This document shows positions 1 to 11,081 of a stretch of 64,000 nucleotides of DNA, piece after piece (position 1 is the stretch's first letter; every line of letters starts with the position of its first letter). Made by a program: the position numbers and the translations under genes. This stretch comes from Aristolochia californica (taxonomy: Eukaryota; Streptophyta; Magnoliopsida; Piperales; Aristolochiaceae): positions 23,963,220 through 24,027,219 of the forward strand of contig JARWKL010000015.1 of assembly GCA_029961685.1 (NCBI GenBank), given 5' to 3'. The notes beneath the pieces were generated by a model. The model was not told where the DNA came from and made no database searches. It saw only the letters and a program-made list of their open reading frames with translations.

Positions 1-392
1 CGTTTGGCAGGTCCAGAGGGGATGAACTAATTCGATTGGTCGGGTCGACTTGTGATTTGGAGGGGACGAGAACTCCTGTGACCTGTCTGGTTATTCCCCA
101 TACACGAGGTGACCCGACCCAGATTTCTTGATCCCAACTCCCGAGTCTCGGACACATAAAACTGTGCGGTTTGAAGTATCTCGAACCCGATGCAGACCCT
201 GACCAGACCGGTTGTCACCTCTAAGCGGCTTCGCGGAGGACGGGTACGATAGAGACGTGAAACGGACTGTACGGATAGATGAAAAAAGCAACCAATGGAA
301 AGCCCCTGGCTTTTGTTAGTCGGCGCGTTCTTTATCGTTTACTCGAAACACCGGGGTATTTACCTGCTCAACGGACCTGGGAATCGGACCGC
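1..392. other. Upstream region of the Argonaute gene
   Basis: No protein-coding gene is recognisable here. The short open frames on both strands show no family motif. The stretch is moderately GC-rich compared with later intergenic DNA and probably serves as the distal promoter of the Argonaute gene that starts at 483. Confidence 0.5.
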
Positions 393-400
393 TATAAATA
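393..400 (+). promoter_or_regulatory. TATA box of the Argonaute gene
   Basis: TATAAATA lies about 90 bases upstream of the Argonaute start codon at 483, inside a GC-richer surround. Plant transcription usually begins about 30 bases downstream, which would give a leader of roughly 55 bases. The assignment rests on the motif and its spacing only. Confidence 0.6.
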
Positions 401-482
401 GCAGAGGCTTCTACCCTCTCCAGACACGGAGCACACATATAGCAAGAGTGAGGAGAGTGAGGTTGTTACGCATAAAGTTTTG

Positions 483-3400
483 ATGGAGAGTCAGGCTCAC
501 AGAGGGAGATCGTCAGGGTACTCGATGGGCAGAGATAGGGGGAGAGGCGTTGGAAGTGGAGGTGGAGGTGGAAGTGGTGGTAATCGGAATGAGCGGTTGG
601 ATGTTCAGCAGAATGATGGGCTTGATCAGGGGAATGGGAGTGAGTTTCGGTGTAGCCGTGGCGGAGGACGGTCTGGTTCGGGTGGTGGGGGAGGGTACCT
701 GGCTGCGCTGAAACGAGGAATTGAGCAAGATAATCTAGGGAGGCCGCAGAATGCGGTCTCCAGTGGCCGGAATAGTAGCGAAGGTGGCGGAGGTTCTTCT
801 CCGGCTATCGACGACGGTAAGTGGTTAATTTCCTGAACTGTTTCTTGTTCTTTTCTCGAATTGGTATTCGACTGTCGTCGGTCGGTTCCGGGAGAGTCGT
901 TTGTTCGGTTGAGCTCGGGTAAATGACGTCGGAACTGAGCTCGGACGTTCAGAGACGGCCGAGGTACCCTGATGGGTCCAAGTTTTTTTATTTCTTTGGC
1001 GTGTTCTCTATTCTGCTCACTCTGCTCTTTTTTGTCAAAATCGTTCTCGAGGTCCAACGACCAGAGCCGATATTAAAATGAACAGCAATAAGAAAAATGT
1101 CGTCGACATATAATTTTCCATTTCTCCGATCTGCAGTCGATCAAAATCGTCTTTCGTCTAGAATTAGTGATCAACCCACTATCATCATCGAGTTACTTAA
1201 AGTTCCATTTTACCCGGTCTGGACACGATCAAAATCATTTTGTTTTTTGTTTTTTTGGTTTTGGTAGTATCAGTGACTAATCCACTTTCATCATCGAGTT
1301 ATTCACAGGAAAAAACGTTGATTTCGATTTTCACTCTTGCATATGCTCTTGTTCGTTTATTTTCACTGATTAGTGTGACTTCAAAGTTTTACTTTTGAGA
1401 CGAAAGACAGTGTGTAACTTCAAAGTTTTTACTTTTGAGACGAAAGACTAACTTCGAAGTATCTAATGCAGTTAATCAGGTAGCTGCGGATGTCAGCCGA
1501 AAAGTGGAGGTTTCTCAGCCACCAAAGAGCTCACAAGGGCAAAACAGAGGGAGGGTACCCATTAATCGACCGGATGGTGGTGGGCGTCTAAGTGAAAAGC
1601 AACGGAGCCTTCTGGTTAATCACTTTCTTGTCAAGTTTGATCCAGACGTTGTAATTCTGCAGTATGACATCGACATAATACGCAAGATCGAATCGAAGCC
1701 TAATGCGAATTCTAAAGTCTCAAAACCTGAGAAGCTTTTAGTGAAGAACGAGTATTTGCGCCGTCAATTTCCGACGGGAATGTCAGCAACGGCCTATGAT
1801 GGTGACAAGAACATTTACTCTGCGATCCGGCTTCCTGATGGAGTTTTTGAACTTGCTGTATCCAAGGGAGAAGATGACAGACCTCAGACCTACATTTGCA
1901 CCATAAAGTTAGTGAAACGGTTGGAACTAAAGGAGCTCCAAGATTATCTCCAGAGCTCCAACTCTGCACTTCCTCGTCCCCGAGACATCTTACAAGCACT
2001 GGATGTTATCTTCAAAGAAAATCTGAGCAGGACTCGGATACAGATTGGGAAGTCGTTTTATCCTAAGACGGAGGAAGAGAAATGTTATCTGGGAAGAGGA
2101 ATCGTGGCCTTAAGAGGACTACAACAGAGCTTAAAGCCCACTTCTCAGGGCCTGGCACTCTGTGTGGACTACTCTGTTAACACTTTTCTTGAACAGCTCC
2201 CAGTTATCAATTTCCTTGGAGAACGCTTTGGAATGTCATTTGGGGACAAGAAGATGTCATTGACCCCGGATGGAAAAAGGAATATCGAAGATGCAATGAA
2301 AAATTTGAAGGTAACGGTTAAACATAGGAAGACTAGCCAGAAGTTCGTGGTGGTGGGGCTTAGGGAACTCTCTGCAAAAAATGAGAAGTTCCCCATCGAT
2401 GATCCAAAGGACCCAAATGGAAAGAAGGAGATTGGAATGCAAAAATATTATGATTCGAAATATGGAAAGAAGATTGCTTATGAGAACCTACCTTGCTTGG
2501 ATCTAAGCAGAAATGGTAAAACGAATTATGTACCAATGGAGTTCTGTGAGCTGGTGGAAGCACAGAAGTATCCTAAAGAAGAGTTGGACAAGGAACAGCA
2601 AAAAATGGTTAGGGGTTTGGCTCTGGCTAAACCATATGAGAGGAAGAATTATATCTGTCTGTCTGTGAAAGCGAAGGATGGGCCTTACAGGTATTGTTCT
2701 ACTTTACCTAATTGCTTGCATTTTGTGTTTGATATTTTTTTGTTTTTGAAATTAGACCTAGATGTGCCATTAGATGATGATTTATTTATCTTTGCTTCTG
2801 TTAAACTTCAGAAATTCTAGTCGTGAAATTCTGCAAATCCTCCTTTTTTCCCCCTCATATGCTCATTCATCTTGCAGTGCCTTGATTTTGTCATAAATGA
2901 TATGAAATTGTAACTGCATTGTTCTTCCTGTATTTAACAGCTCTGAGATATTTAAGCATTTCAAACTTGGGATAGATTTTAATATGACCAAAGCAACCGG
3001 AGGGGTGCTCAATCCACCAGGCTTGAAGATCCGTGACCAACATGGTAATGAGACCCATCTCACTCCTGAAAACAATTGCCAATGGAATTTTTCGAACAAG
3101 AAAGTTTTGGAAGGTAAGAAAGTTGATGGATGGGGAATCCTTGACTTCTCGGGATCTCTTAGGGATATAAGAAGATCATACGAACTGAGTGCATTTATCA
3201 AGTGCCTTGTTCAAAGATCCAGAGAGCTTGGAATCCACATGAAAGAAGAGCCACTTTTCATTGAACGGTCCAACATGCAAGTCCTTGAAAATCCGCATAG
3301 AGTTCGCTCTATCCTGGAAAAAATTCACAAGGAAAGAAAGGAGGAGCTACAAGTTCTTTTATGTCCAGTGAAAGAATGCCGCCCAGGTTACCACCCAGGT

Positions 3401-4387
3401 TACAAGAGTTTGAAAAGAATTTGTGAAACAGAACTGGGAATTGTCACGCAGTGTTGCCGGAGTAACATTGCAAGCAAGTTAGATGACCACTATGTTGTCA
3501 ACATGGCTCTCCAGATTAACCTGAAGATGGGAGGCTCCAATTTTGTGCTCTTCAACAGGCTTCCCGGTCTGGCTGACAATCGCCATGTCATGTTCATTGG
3601 TGCTGATGTCAACCATCCCACTGGCAAAGATTGGGAGAGCCGCCAAGATTTGGAGAGCCCATCTATTGCTGCTGTCACAGCTTCCATGAACTGGCCTGCT
3701 GCTAACAAGTATTCTTCACGGATACGGCCACAGAAACGTAGAACTGAAAGGATACTAGAGTTTGGCAGTATGTGTTTGGAGCTCATTCAAACTTACGCTC
3801 GGATTAACAAAGTTAAACCAGAGAAAATTATATTGTTTCGAGATGGAGTGGGCAAAAGCCAGTTTGACATGGTCCTCAATGAAGAGCTTGCAGATATCAA
3901 GAGTGCTATTTGTTCGGAAGGATACTCACCCACCATTACCCTAGTTGTGGCCCAAAAACGCCACCAAACTCGATTCTTCCTTCAAAATCGAAATGTGGAA
4001 CCTGGGACTGTGGTTGACAGAAAAATTGTTCATCCATTTGAGTTTGATTTCTACTTGTGCAGTCACCATGGGATTTTAGGTACCAGCAAGGCAACACATT
4101 ATCATGTTCTCTGGGATGAACACTCGTTCACTTCTGATCAGCTTCAGCAAATGATATATAACCTGTGCTACACTTTTGCTCCCTCGACGAAGCCGGTCTC
4201 ATTGGTCCCACCAGTATATTATGCTGACACTGTTGCTTATAGAGGGAGGCAATACTATGAAGATTGGGTTAAATCTGGCTCGCCAGCCTCGTCTGCATCA
4301 TCTGGGTTTTCTTCTCATGCTTCCTTTGATCTCAGTCGCTTCCCTAAGGTGCACAGCAAGTTGGAGGATCTTACGTTCTTTGCGTAG
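483..4387 (+). CDS. AGO2: Argonaute protein, AGO2/AGO3 clade
   Basis: Small-RNA-guided silencing effector; Arabidopsis AGO2 acts in antiviral and antibacterial RNA silencing. Proposed exons are 483-816, 1472-2690 and 2941-4387. The junctions keep frame (phase 1, then phase 2) and give 999 aa, close to the usual length. The ATG at 483 follows an in-frame TTG. Residues 1-110 are Gly/Arg/Ser-rich, typical of AGO2/3. N, PAZ, MID and PIWI regions follow. The PIWI motifs GADVNHP, FRDG and PPVYYAD place the metal-binding residues at about D740, D819 and D947. The third residue is Asp, where AGO1-type proteins have His, which supports the AGO2/AGO3 clade. The first acceptor (AG at 1470-1471) has a weak pyrimidine tract and is the least certain junction. 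No disabling mutation is seen. AGO2 versus AGO3 cannot be separated by reading. Confidence 0.93.
1375..1449 (+). repeat. Tandem duplication in Argonaute intron 1
   Basis: About 35 bases ending in ACTTTTGAGACGAAAGAC occur twice (about 1375-1409 and 1413-1449) with period 39-40, differing by two or three bases. The second copy ends about 20 bases before the proposed acceptor of exon 2. Confidence 0.85.
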
Positions 4388-4475
4388 AAGTCTCTGGTGC
4401 ATTTCTTCTCCTTCATCTGGGTGTTTTTTCTCTCCGACAGCAAGCTGGAGAATCTTATGTTCTTTGCATAGAAGT
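4353..4475 (+). repeat. Duplicated 3' end of the Argonaute coding sequence
   Basis: The last 35 or so coding bases plus the stop codon (4353-4391) are repeated in diverged form at 4437-4475, period 84, within the 3' untranslated region. Both copies contain ACAGCAAG, GGAG and a TTCTTTGC-TAGAAGT stretch. The second copy also carries the TAG stop. Confidence 0.8.
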
Positions 4476-4599
4476 AAATTTTTCGTTGAGCATTGTGAGT
4501 AGCTTTACCAGATTTGAAAGTTTTAGTTCTAAGTTTGATTTATAGTTATAAAGATTGTGAAAAAAGATGTCTTATATGTACATAACTGGCTTTAACTTT

Positions 4600-5450
4600 A
4601 TCGACTAATATTTCCTTTTGTTATATTATATTATATTATATTATATTATTTTATCATATATATAAATTTTAGAGCCTTATCCATAATAAATATCCAAGTA
4701 AACATATTAATATATGAATTAATTAAGTATAAATTATAAGTTCATAATTGGTAAATAAAATAAACATAGACATTATTTACTCTTCCTTATTCATTAAGGT
4801 AGTTAATAAACTAAAAGATAGATTTTAACTTGTTATAAAATTAATAAACTATTTTAAATTAAAGTAAAGTTATTTAATTAATTAAATATAAAATAACTGA
4901 ACATATATTTACTTTTATAATATCAAGATAATTAATCAAATTATTATTTTTCAAATTTTAACCTTTCACTCTTAAACTAATAATTAAATATAATATTAAC
5001 CATCATCAATTTAGATAAAAAGATACTTTATTATATAAAATTAGTCTATTAACTCTTATAAGATTGTTGCACTTAATTTTTTTTATTAATAAACTAATAT
5101 AGATTTTAACTTGTGATAAATTAATATATTATTTTTTTATTAATTAAATATATAAGAATAAAATAATTAAATAAACACTTACTTTATAATTGTTAATCAA
5201 ATTTTTATTTTGCAGTATCTAAATTCTCATTCTTAAACTAGTAATTAAATATAATATCAACCTTCCTTAATTTATTATATAAAATTAATCTATTAATTCT
5301 TATAAGAGAGTTGTATTTAAATCTTTTTTTATTAATAAACTAAGATAGATTTTAACTCGATAAATTAATATATAACTTAAAATTAAATTAAAATTTTAAT
5401 TAATTAAATAGATAAAAATAAAATAATTAAACAAAAGGAAATGCAAATAG
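4600..5450. repeat. AT-rich diverged tandem repeat
   Basis: This gene-free stretch is almost entirely A and T. Phrases recur in the same order about every 250 bases: a TTAATAAACTAA-GATAGATTTTAACT box (near 4803, 5088 and 5333), then TTAATTAAATATA-AAATAA, then TCTTAAACTA-TAATTAAATATAATAT, then TTATTATATAAAATTA. About two and a half units are visible. The same phrases occur again at 11.85-12.45 kb. Confidence 0.7.
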
Positions 5451-5815
5451 AAAGGTCCCTTCTCTTAAGTGGAAACCAGAAAATAAATGAAAGAAGAGTT
5501 TGGAGTTAGGAAAATCTGAGGACAGATAAAAACTCAAAAGAAATATTTTCTTTCTTTTCTAGCGAACAAATGGAAACATCAACCTATCAAGACATCAATG
5601 CAAAATAAAAAATATCAAAAGTTGAAGTTATATATTTCTATCTCATCCCGAAGCCCTCAAACATAACCTACAAGGGACATTTTTTTCACAATGGGTAACA
5701 AAGGCTTGAAGAAAAGAAACTACTATTCAACTTGCAACAGAATTGCCAGACCAAACTGCAGTTACAAAATTGAATATATGGCTTGAGAAACATCCTAACA
5801 TGATTGAGCAAACTC

Positions 5816-6038
5816 TCACTCAGCACTGCTATTTGATGAACCTTCCTCACAGCCGCTTTCCAAATCAGCCGATGGGCTTGTTTCTTCAGCTGGCTTTGTA
5901 GGGCCACAGCTAGGTTACACCTTCACCATTGAGGCTCGTAGTAGCCGGTTCCCTAGTTTGAAACCCTTGCAATATTCTTCAATTATAACACCCTCTTCAT
6001 AGTGGGTCTACTCTTCCTGCTTGATAGCCTCATAAAGC
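5816..6038 (-). pseudogene. GrpE-like co-chaperone fragment (C-terminus)
   Basis: Read on the minus strand this matches the end of a plant organellar GrpE, the nucleotide exchange factor of Hsp70. A LYEAIKQEE stretch is followed by YEEGVIIEEYCKGFKLG and NRLLRASMVKV, then an acidic Ser/Glu tail ending at a stop. In-frame TAG and TAA codons interrupt it after KQEE and after MVKV. Only the last 70 or so codons are present. The upstream end looks like an exon boundary (GCAG before CTTTATGAG), suggesting a copy that once had introns. I did not recognise the rest of the gene to 6.8 kb, although a 29-codon open stretch at about 6258-6342 on the same strand could be another decayed exon. Confidence 0.75.
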
Positions 6039-6039
6039 T

Positions 6040-6880
6040 GCATCCACAAATAACGTTAGTAAGGTTTAGAGGATGTAGATATATTTAGGTTAAATTCCTA
6101 GAGTCTAAGATAATCCCAACTCATGGAACATTAACTTCTTTTGAGTTAAAAATGATGAAAAAGAAATGACTAGCATGCATGTTTAATAATGACACATATG
6201 GTGAAACTACAAGAATTTGGTAAACAACTAAAAAGGTGAATTTCTTACTTCAAAAATATTAGTTGTCCCTCTACACCCAGCAGCTTCCTAAGGTCAGATG
6301 TCACAAATGGCACTAGCTCATCCCTAATAAACATTTATGATTAGAAGTAATTTGATATAAAGACAAGGGCAAAAGAAAATGAAAAGGCATAACAAAATTA
6401 ATTGGAAAAAAAAGGCACAAAGACAGGTGTGGGAAGCTCCCATACAATGGAGCTCTTGCTAGATCCCTGTTCTGACTTCCTCCAATGAATGTCGTGAAAA
6501 GATAGTGGCCCTTAGGTGCTCAATCAGGAAACATCGTGGAAGAAAAGAGAGTACCTGCTTAGCATTCACAGGAAATTGAACTCCAAGACATTTTTTGAAA
6601 AAAACCTAATAGAAGTCCAAGATATGAATCATTAGAATCTCCACACAATACTAATTCATTCATTGCAAAAGCATACCAGGAGTGTTCAAACCATTTCCTT
6701 GCTCTTTGGAAGGAACAAGAACCCCAATTCCTTCTAGAGGATTTTTAACCTTCTCCTTCTCAAAAGAAGTAATAATAACAGATAAAGGCAAGTAGCTTAA
6801 AAATCTTGAGATGCTGCAACAGAATTCAAAACAAGAGCCAAAAGATCTTTCTGATGGAAAGGCCAACAAAAAATTATGTG
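6040..6880. other. Intergenic, no gene recognised
   Basis: Short open frames only. A minus-strand frame at 6660-7082 lies opposite the LINE remnant and has no family motif. Confidence 0.5.
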
Positions 6881-6889
6881 GAAAGAGAA

Positions 6890-7884
6890 TAAAAGCGGGT
6901 AATCCAATGTTGCCTCCTTCTAAAATGCAGAAAGATTTGCCAACAATAATCCTAATCCAGCAACAGAAACTATTTGGAAACTCCATTGTCTTTGGCTGGT
7001 ATGGAGAGAAAAACGAAATTCTAACTGCAGGCAACTTGATCCAAAAAGGAGTGCTGGTGGTTAATTTTCTCAACTTGAGCAAAACAGTTGATCATCTCCT
7101 CATCCAATGTCACCTCTCCATCCAGATTTGGCACAAAATCCTCCTAACTCTACAGCATCGGCTTTTGCATGACCCCTCACTTTCAACCAATTCATCCAGC
7201 AATGCACCTTCCTTCTCTTGATAAAATCTTATACCGGTGCCACCCTGGCCATTGTTCTAAGGTGAATTTGGGGAGAGTGGTAAAATAGATCCTTTAGAGG
7301 GAAAGCTGAAACTATAGAAAAAATCTTCAACAGCTGCATTCACCAAGTTTTCTTGCGGACCCGCCAACCAAAGGAATTTACACAGTACCACAGTTCTTTC
7401 TTTAGATAAAATTGGCATAATTTACAGCTTGGCATAATAAGAAACAAGTTCTCCAATCTCCTCAGTTTCCTCCAAATCCAGAGACCATAAAACATAATTT
7501 CGATGGTAGCTCTCTTTCATGAACCTGGGACCAGCGGATTTTGGTTGCCTATTTTGTCTGCATAACAGCAGTTCTTGGCTTGCCTGTGCTGGCCCATTAG
7601 GCTCGGCAGACTCTATCACTGCTGAATCAAGTGCAGTCCTAAACAGGATCACACTGGCCGCCACAAATTTTCGCTCCCCCTTGCTAAAGGGGACTATTCA
7701 TCAGCCAACAGCTGGTGCAGCAAAAGCAGCCAATCCTCCCTGGTGTTTGTTGGCCGACTTTGAGGATATCCAGGATGCTGCAAGCACTCTCACAATTGTC
7801 TGGAATCAAGTTCTTTCGTCGGCCAACGCTTCCGCTGATAAATATATGCCAGAGAAAGGATTTTGCTTCATGGCTTACTTGTGA
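6890..7884 (+). mobile_element. Degenerate LINE (non-LTR retrotransposon) 3' fragment
   Basis: Three pieces in expected order on the plus strand suggest the end of a plant LINE ORF2. At about 6985-7150 there is a zf-RVT-like region ([16 protein letters not shown], then [19 protein letters not shown]). At about 7295-7350 a RGKAETIEKIFNSCIHQVF stretch resembles the linker after zf-RVT. At about 7740-7865 an RNase H tail-like segment reads DIQDAASTLTIVWNQVLS, then ANASADKYMPEKG. The pieces lie in different frames with stops between them, so this is an inactive remnant. No reverse transcriptase core is seen. Confidence 0.6.
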
Positions 7885-8156
7885 TTGATTAGCTCATTCT
7901 ACTTACTTTTCTCTCGTTTTTTTTTTCTCATGTTTTATGATTGTTGTAATTGGTGGCTCCCCCATTTCACTCTCCTTTGCTATTCAAGCTTCATTCCGCT
8001 TCTTAAAAAATAACTAACTTGATTTAAAAAACAACATCAAATGACTAAACCAAAACCAAAGGAATCCAAAGATTGTGTGCACAGATAAATATAAATAAAC
8101 AAACAAATAGTACAGTCGCATCCAAAACCTATAAGAACAAAAATAAAATAGTTAAC

Positions 8157-9067
8157 ATAACCTGCAACCAAGGAGTTCCAGGAAAGCAGTTTTCTACTGT
8201 GATCAAGCTCCTGACATTTAGCATACATGTGCACTAGAGAAGCATTAAGATAACCCTTAATCTGAAATCCATTTCTTATTATGTACTCATGAATTTCTTT
8301 ACCATGTCTATGAGCTTCTAGACCTGTACATGCTTTAAGAGCCGCTGATATTATAAGCTCATCTAAAGCAACATTGTAGCAGTGTACACTCGAGAACAAT
8401 CCTAGTGCCTCTGTGAAACAGCCTAAGTTCACATATCCTTTAATAAGGTTTGTCCATGAGACAAGATAAGGTTGCAAGCCTACCGTTTGCATTTGCCGAA
8501 CAAGCTCCAATGTTTCAACAACATGCCCATTTTTAATCAAAGCAGAAATAGGGAATTACAAGAGACTAATCCGACTTCACACCCACAGACTGCATTTCAT
8601 AGAAAAAATTCAATGCTTTCTTGGCATGGTCATGACCCACATACCCAAAAATCATAGTATCCCAGGTAATCAGATTTGGCTCTACTACTTTCATTTGCAT
8701 TTTCGAAACCAATCCAGCAAACGCATCAAAGTTCTTTTGCTGGACATAAAAATTGAATTCCATGAGATAATGTCTCTTACAAGCATTTGGTCAAACCACT
8801 GACAAACATCACTTAGACAGTCACATTCCCCGTACATATTAGTCAAGCAGTTCCCCACAAAGACATTGTTCCCGTAACCATTTCTGTAAATGAACCGATA
8901 AACTTATCTCCCCAATTGTGCTCTTCAACCCACCGCAAGCTCTGAGAAGACTGGTAAGAACAAAGACTTCTGGTCTTAATGAGTCTCATTGACATCACAA
9001 AAAATTTCACAAAGTGCATCCCAGACATTAGACAGTGATGGTAATTTCTTTGAGCAAAACCACACAA
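8157..9067 (-). pseudogene. Pentatricopeptide repeat (PPR) protein pseudogene
   Basis: Minus-strand frames carry successive PPR motifs broken by frameshifts and a stop. From the 5' end: a VFVGNCLTNMYGECDCLSD segment followed by FDQMLVRDIISWNSI (about 8855-8745). Then in another frame come PNLITWDTMIFGYVGHDHAK and ALNFFYEMQSVGVKSD (to 8566). After a stop follow GLQPYLVSWTNLIKGYV, EALGLFSSV, LKACTGLEAHRHGKEIHEYI and SLVHMYAKC (8540-8160). The pattern is that of a PLS-class organellar RNA-editing PPR. Both ends are missing, and the sequence ends abruptly near 8157 after a SWNSLVAGYV motif. Confidence 0.82.
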
Positions 9068-9169
9068 AGTAAAGACTCATGGAGTGAATTCACTTTCACT
9101 CCCACTTACAGAGTGCACTAACGATTTTTGGGACACTTTCCCTAGTGAAAGTAAATTAGCTAAGGAATG

Positions 9170-9310
9170 TTCCGCAGAGGATGGGGAGCAGAGGAACGAG
9201 TATGGGTATGGTCATGGCAAGGTCCAGTTTAGGGGAACAGGCAGGTTCGGAGCCGGAGAGGGTTCCAGGAGATGGTGATCAAGCAAAGCCGTAGAATGTG
9301 ATCTCCAGAT
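9170..9310 (+). other. Possible decayed copy of Argonaute exon 1
   Basis: A Gly/Arg-coding stretch (GGTTCGGAGCCGGAGAGGG) followed by AGAATGTGATCTCCAG and a GTGAGT donor-like site resembles Argonaute exon 1 at 680-765 (GGTTCGGGTGGTGGGGGAGG, then AGAATGCGGTCTCCAG). The similarity is short and interrupted, and no PAZ or PIWI sequence follows. Confidence 0.3.
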
Positions 9311-9359
9311 AGTGAGTGTTTCTTTTCTTGGAAAGTTTGGTCTTTTAGGTTTCTTCAGC

Positions 9360-11081
9360 CCTGCGTCGAATTTCCTCGGTTGGCATTCGCCTGAACATCT
9401 CCGTTTAGCGACAGCCAGTGAACGAACTCACGCAGGAGTACAAAAATATTAAGGAAGAGTAGCATTTCCAGATGTTCTAGTTCCAAGTTGGATTTATGCT
9501 TACAAAGAATGTGAACAGTCACCAAGCAAGCATGTGCCAAACATGGGATTCCGTTGGCAATAGCTTTTGAAAGACCTGCCAAGAACTTTTTCTTCCCGCT
9601 TGAAAGCAAGACAGTTGCTGCTTTCTGAATCCAACTCTCCATTGTGCCTTCCTCTTGATCCTTTAAAAAAGATCATGTAAATGCAATATCATTTTTCAAG
9701 AGAATCTCTTTATTTGAGTGAATATGAGTCTGGTGCATATTTGTTTTGATTTTTTAGCTTAAAATTGTATTAAACATATCATTTATATCTACTTTTGTTT
9801 CTGGAAGCTAGTAATCTGTGTAGCAGAAAAGCATTCTCTGTAAAGACTCACCAATCTTGTAGTTTCGTCCACAACTATTTATTTTCCAGTGAATTCGTAG
9901 TTAGTGGCTACTTTCTTCAGGAGCCATGATTCTAGTGAAGAAGCCTCCCCTGTATAAAAGAATTTTCCTCCCAAGAGTGAGAGAGCTTTACTCGTCTGTT
10001 CTTGAACCGTTGTGCTATTGGACTCACAATCCAAAGCTTTCACAATTGCTTTCACAATCCAAAGGAGTTCTATCAGTAAACATAGAGCAGAAGCACCAAA
10101 TTTCCATCGTTCATTTAAGAAAAATTCAATAAGAGGAGCCTTCTTTATATTCTTTCCTAGGTAATTTCTACACTTCCCATCAGCTTGAATGAATGAAGAC
10201 AAAAGTGAAACCGCTGTTTTCCTCTCATGGATACCTCCTACGTAAAGCCTCTCAACAAGAAACTTTAAACCTCCAAGCATAATGACTAGTTTCACATTCT
10301 CCACATTTCTTTCTGCATTGAAACCAGTCATAAGTTTATTCAAGAAATAAAGAGCAGCTGCTTGTGGACTACATCGAATTGTAAACAAGGTCTGTAACTT
10401 GTCCCCATACTCCAAAACCTTGAGAACCAGAAGAATCCAAATCGGAGAGAACAACTGCTTAGTCTGTGGTTTCAATAAATATAAAAAGACTATGGTCTTT
10501 AGAAAAATAGTAAACTTTTTTAACAATCTCATAAAGATTTCCACTTCTGCATCCAATCTAGTATAACTTGTCTATTGGTGTCATTACGAACCATAAGTTC
10601 TGCTAGAACTGAGATGAGCAGCTCTAGGATCTCATCGTCTTCAGAAGAAAATAAAACCTCAAGAAACCCCTCAATCACTGGTTTTTTTTATACAGCAGTT
10701 TCAACTATGCTATTTCCCTGTGAGTCCAACCATGCTTGAGCAACAAACCTGACTGCTACAGCTACTTCGTCAATAGCAGGCTCTGCTCCCTCTGTGTCCC
10801 TCTATGGCCAGAGATACCCGCCTCTTAGAATTTGAAAATCCCGACTTGGAAGCAACCCTTTTGGAGGATTCTCTGGGAAATGACTTCAGCAAAGAACCCT
10901 TATGGTTGAATCCCTTTTCTGACCTTTCTTTAAAGAGACCCACACTCTTACCGTCGCGGCAGATGTTAATTGGGAGAGAAATTGAATCTTCGCGGATGGT
11001 TTCTGCCTTCTACCTTGCGGCTTTTTTGGGATTCCGGCGCCGAAATCCTTCTTCATTGAGTAAGTCTTGCAGAGAGGCCAT
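9360..11081 (-). pseudogene. LIN/CERBERUS-type U-box/armadillo E3 ligase pseudogene
   Basis: The minus strand preserves a start (ATG at 11081, MASLQDLLNEEGFRRRNPKK) interrupted by a TAG after about 23 codons. Further frames then match the family: AIDEVAVAVRFVAQAWLDSQ, KPVIEGFLEVLFSSEDDEIL, LEYGDKLQTLFTIRCSPQAA, LLSSFIQADGKCRNYLGKNI, ALDCESNSTTVQEQTSKALS, GEASSLESWLLKK and IANGIPCLAHACLVTV. Frameshifts lie near 10.8 and 10.55 kb. LIN proteins in legumes and other plants are around 1000-1500 residues; here the U-box and WD40 regions are absent. An internal stretch between LIELL and VKAIVKALDCE is missing where CACAATCCAAAG occurs twice (10025-10036, 10053-10064). Annotating any single open frame here as a gene would be wrong. 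Confidence 0.85.

Noticed and set aside
6660..7082. 140-aa minus-strand open frame
   Set aside because: It lies opposite the zf-RVT segment of the LINE remnant and shows no motif.
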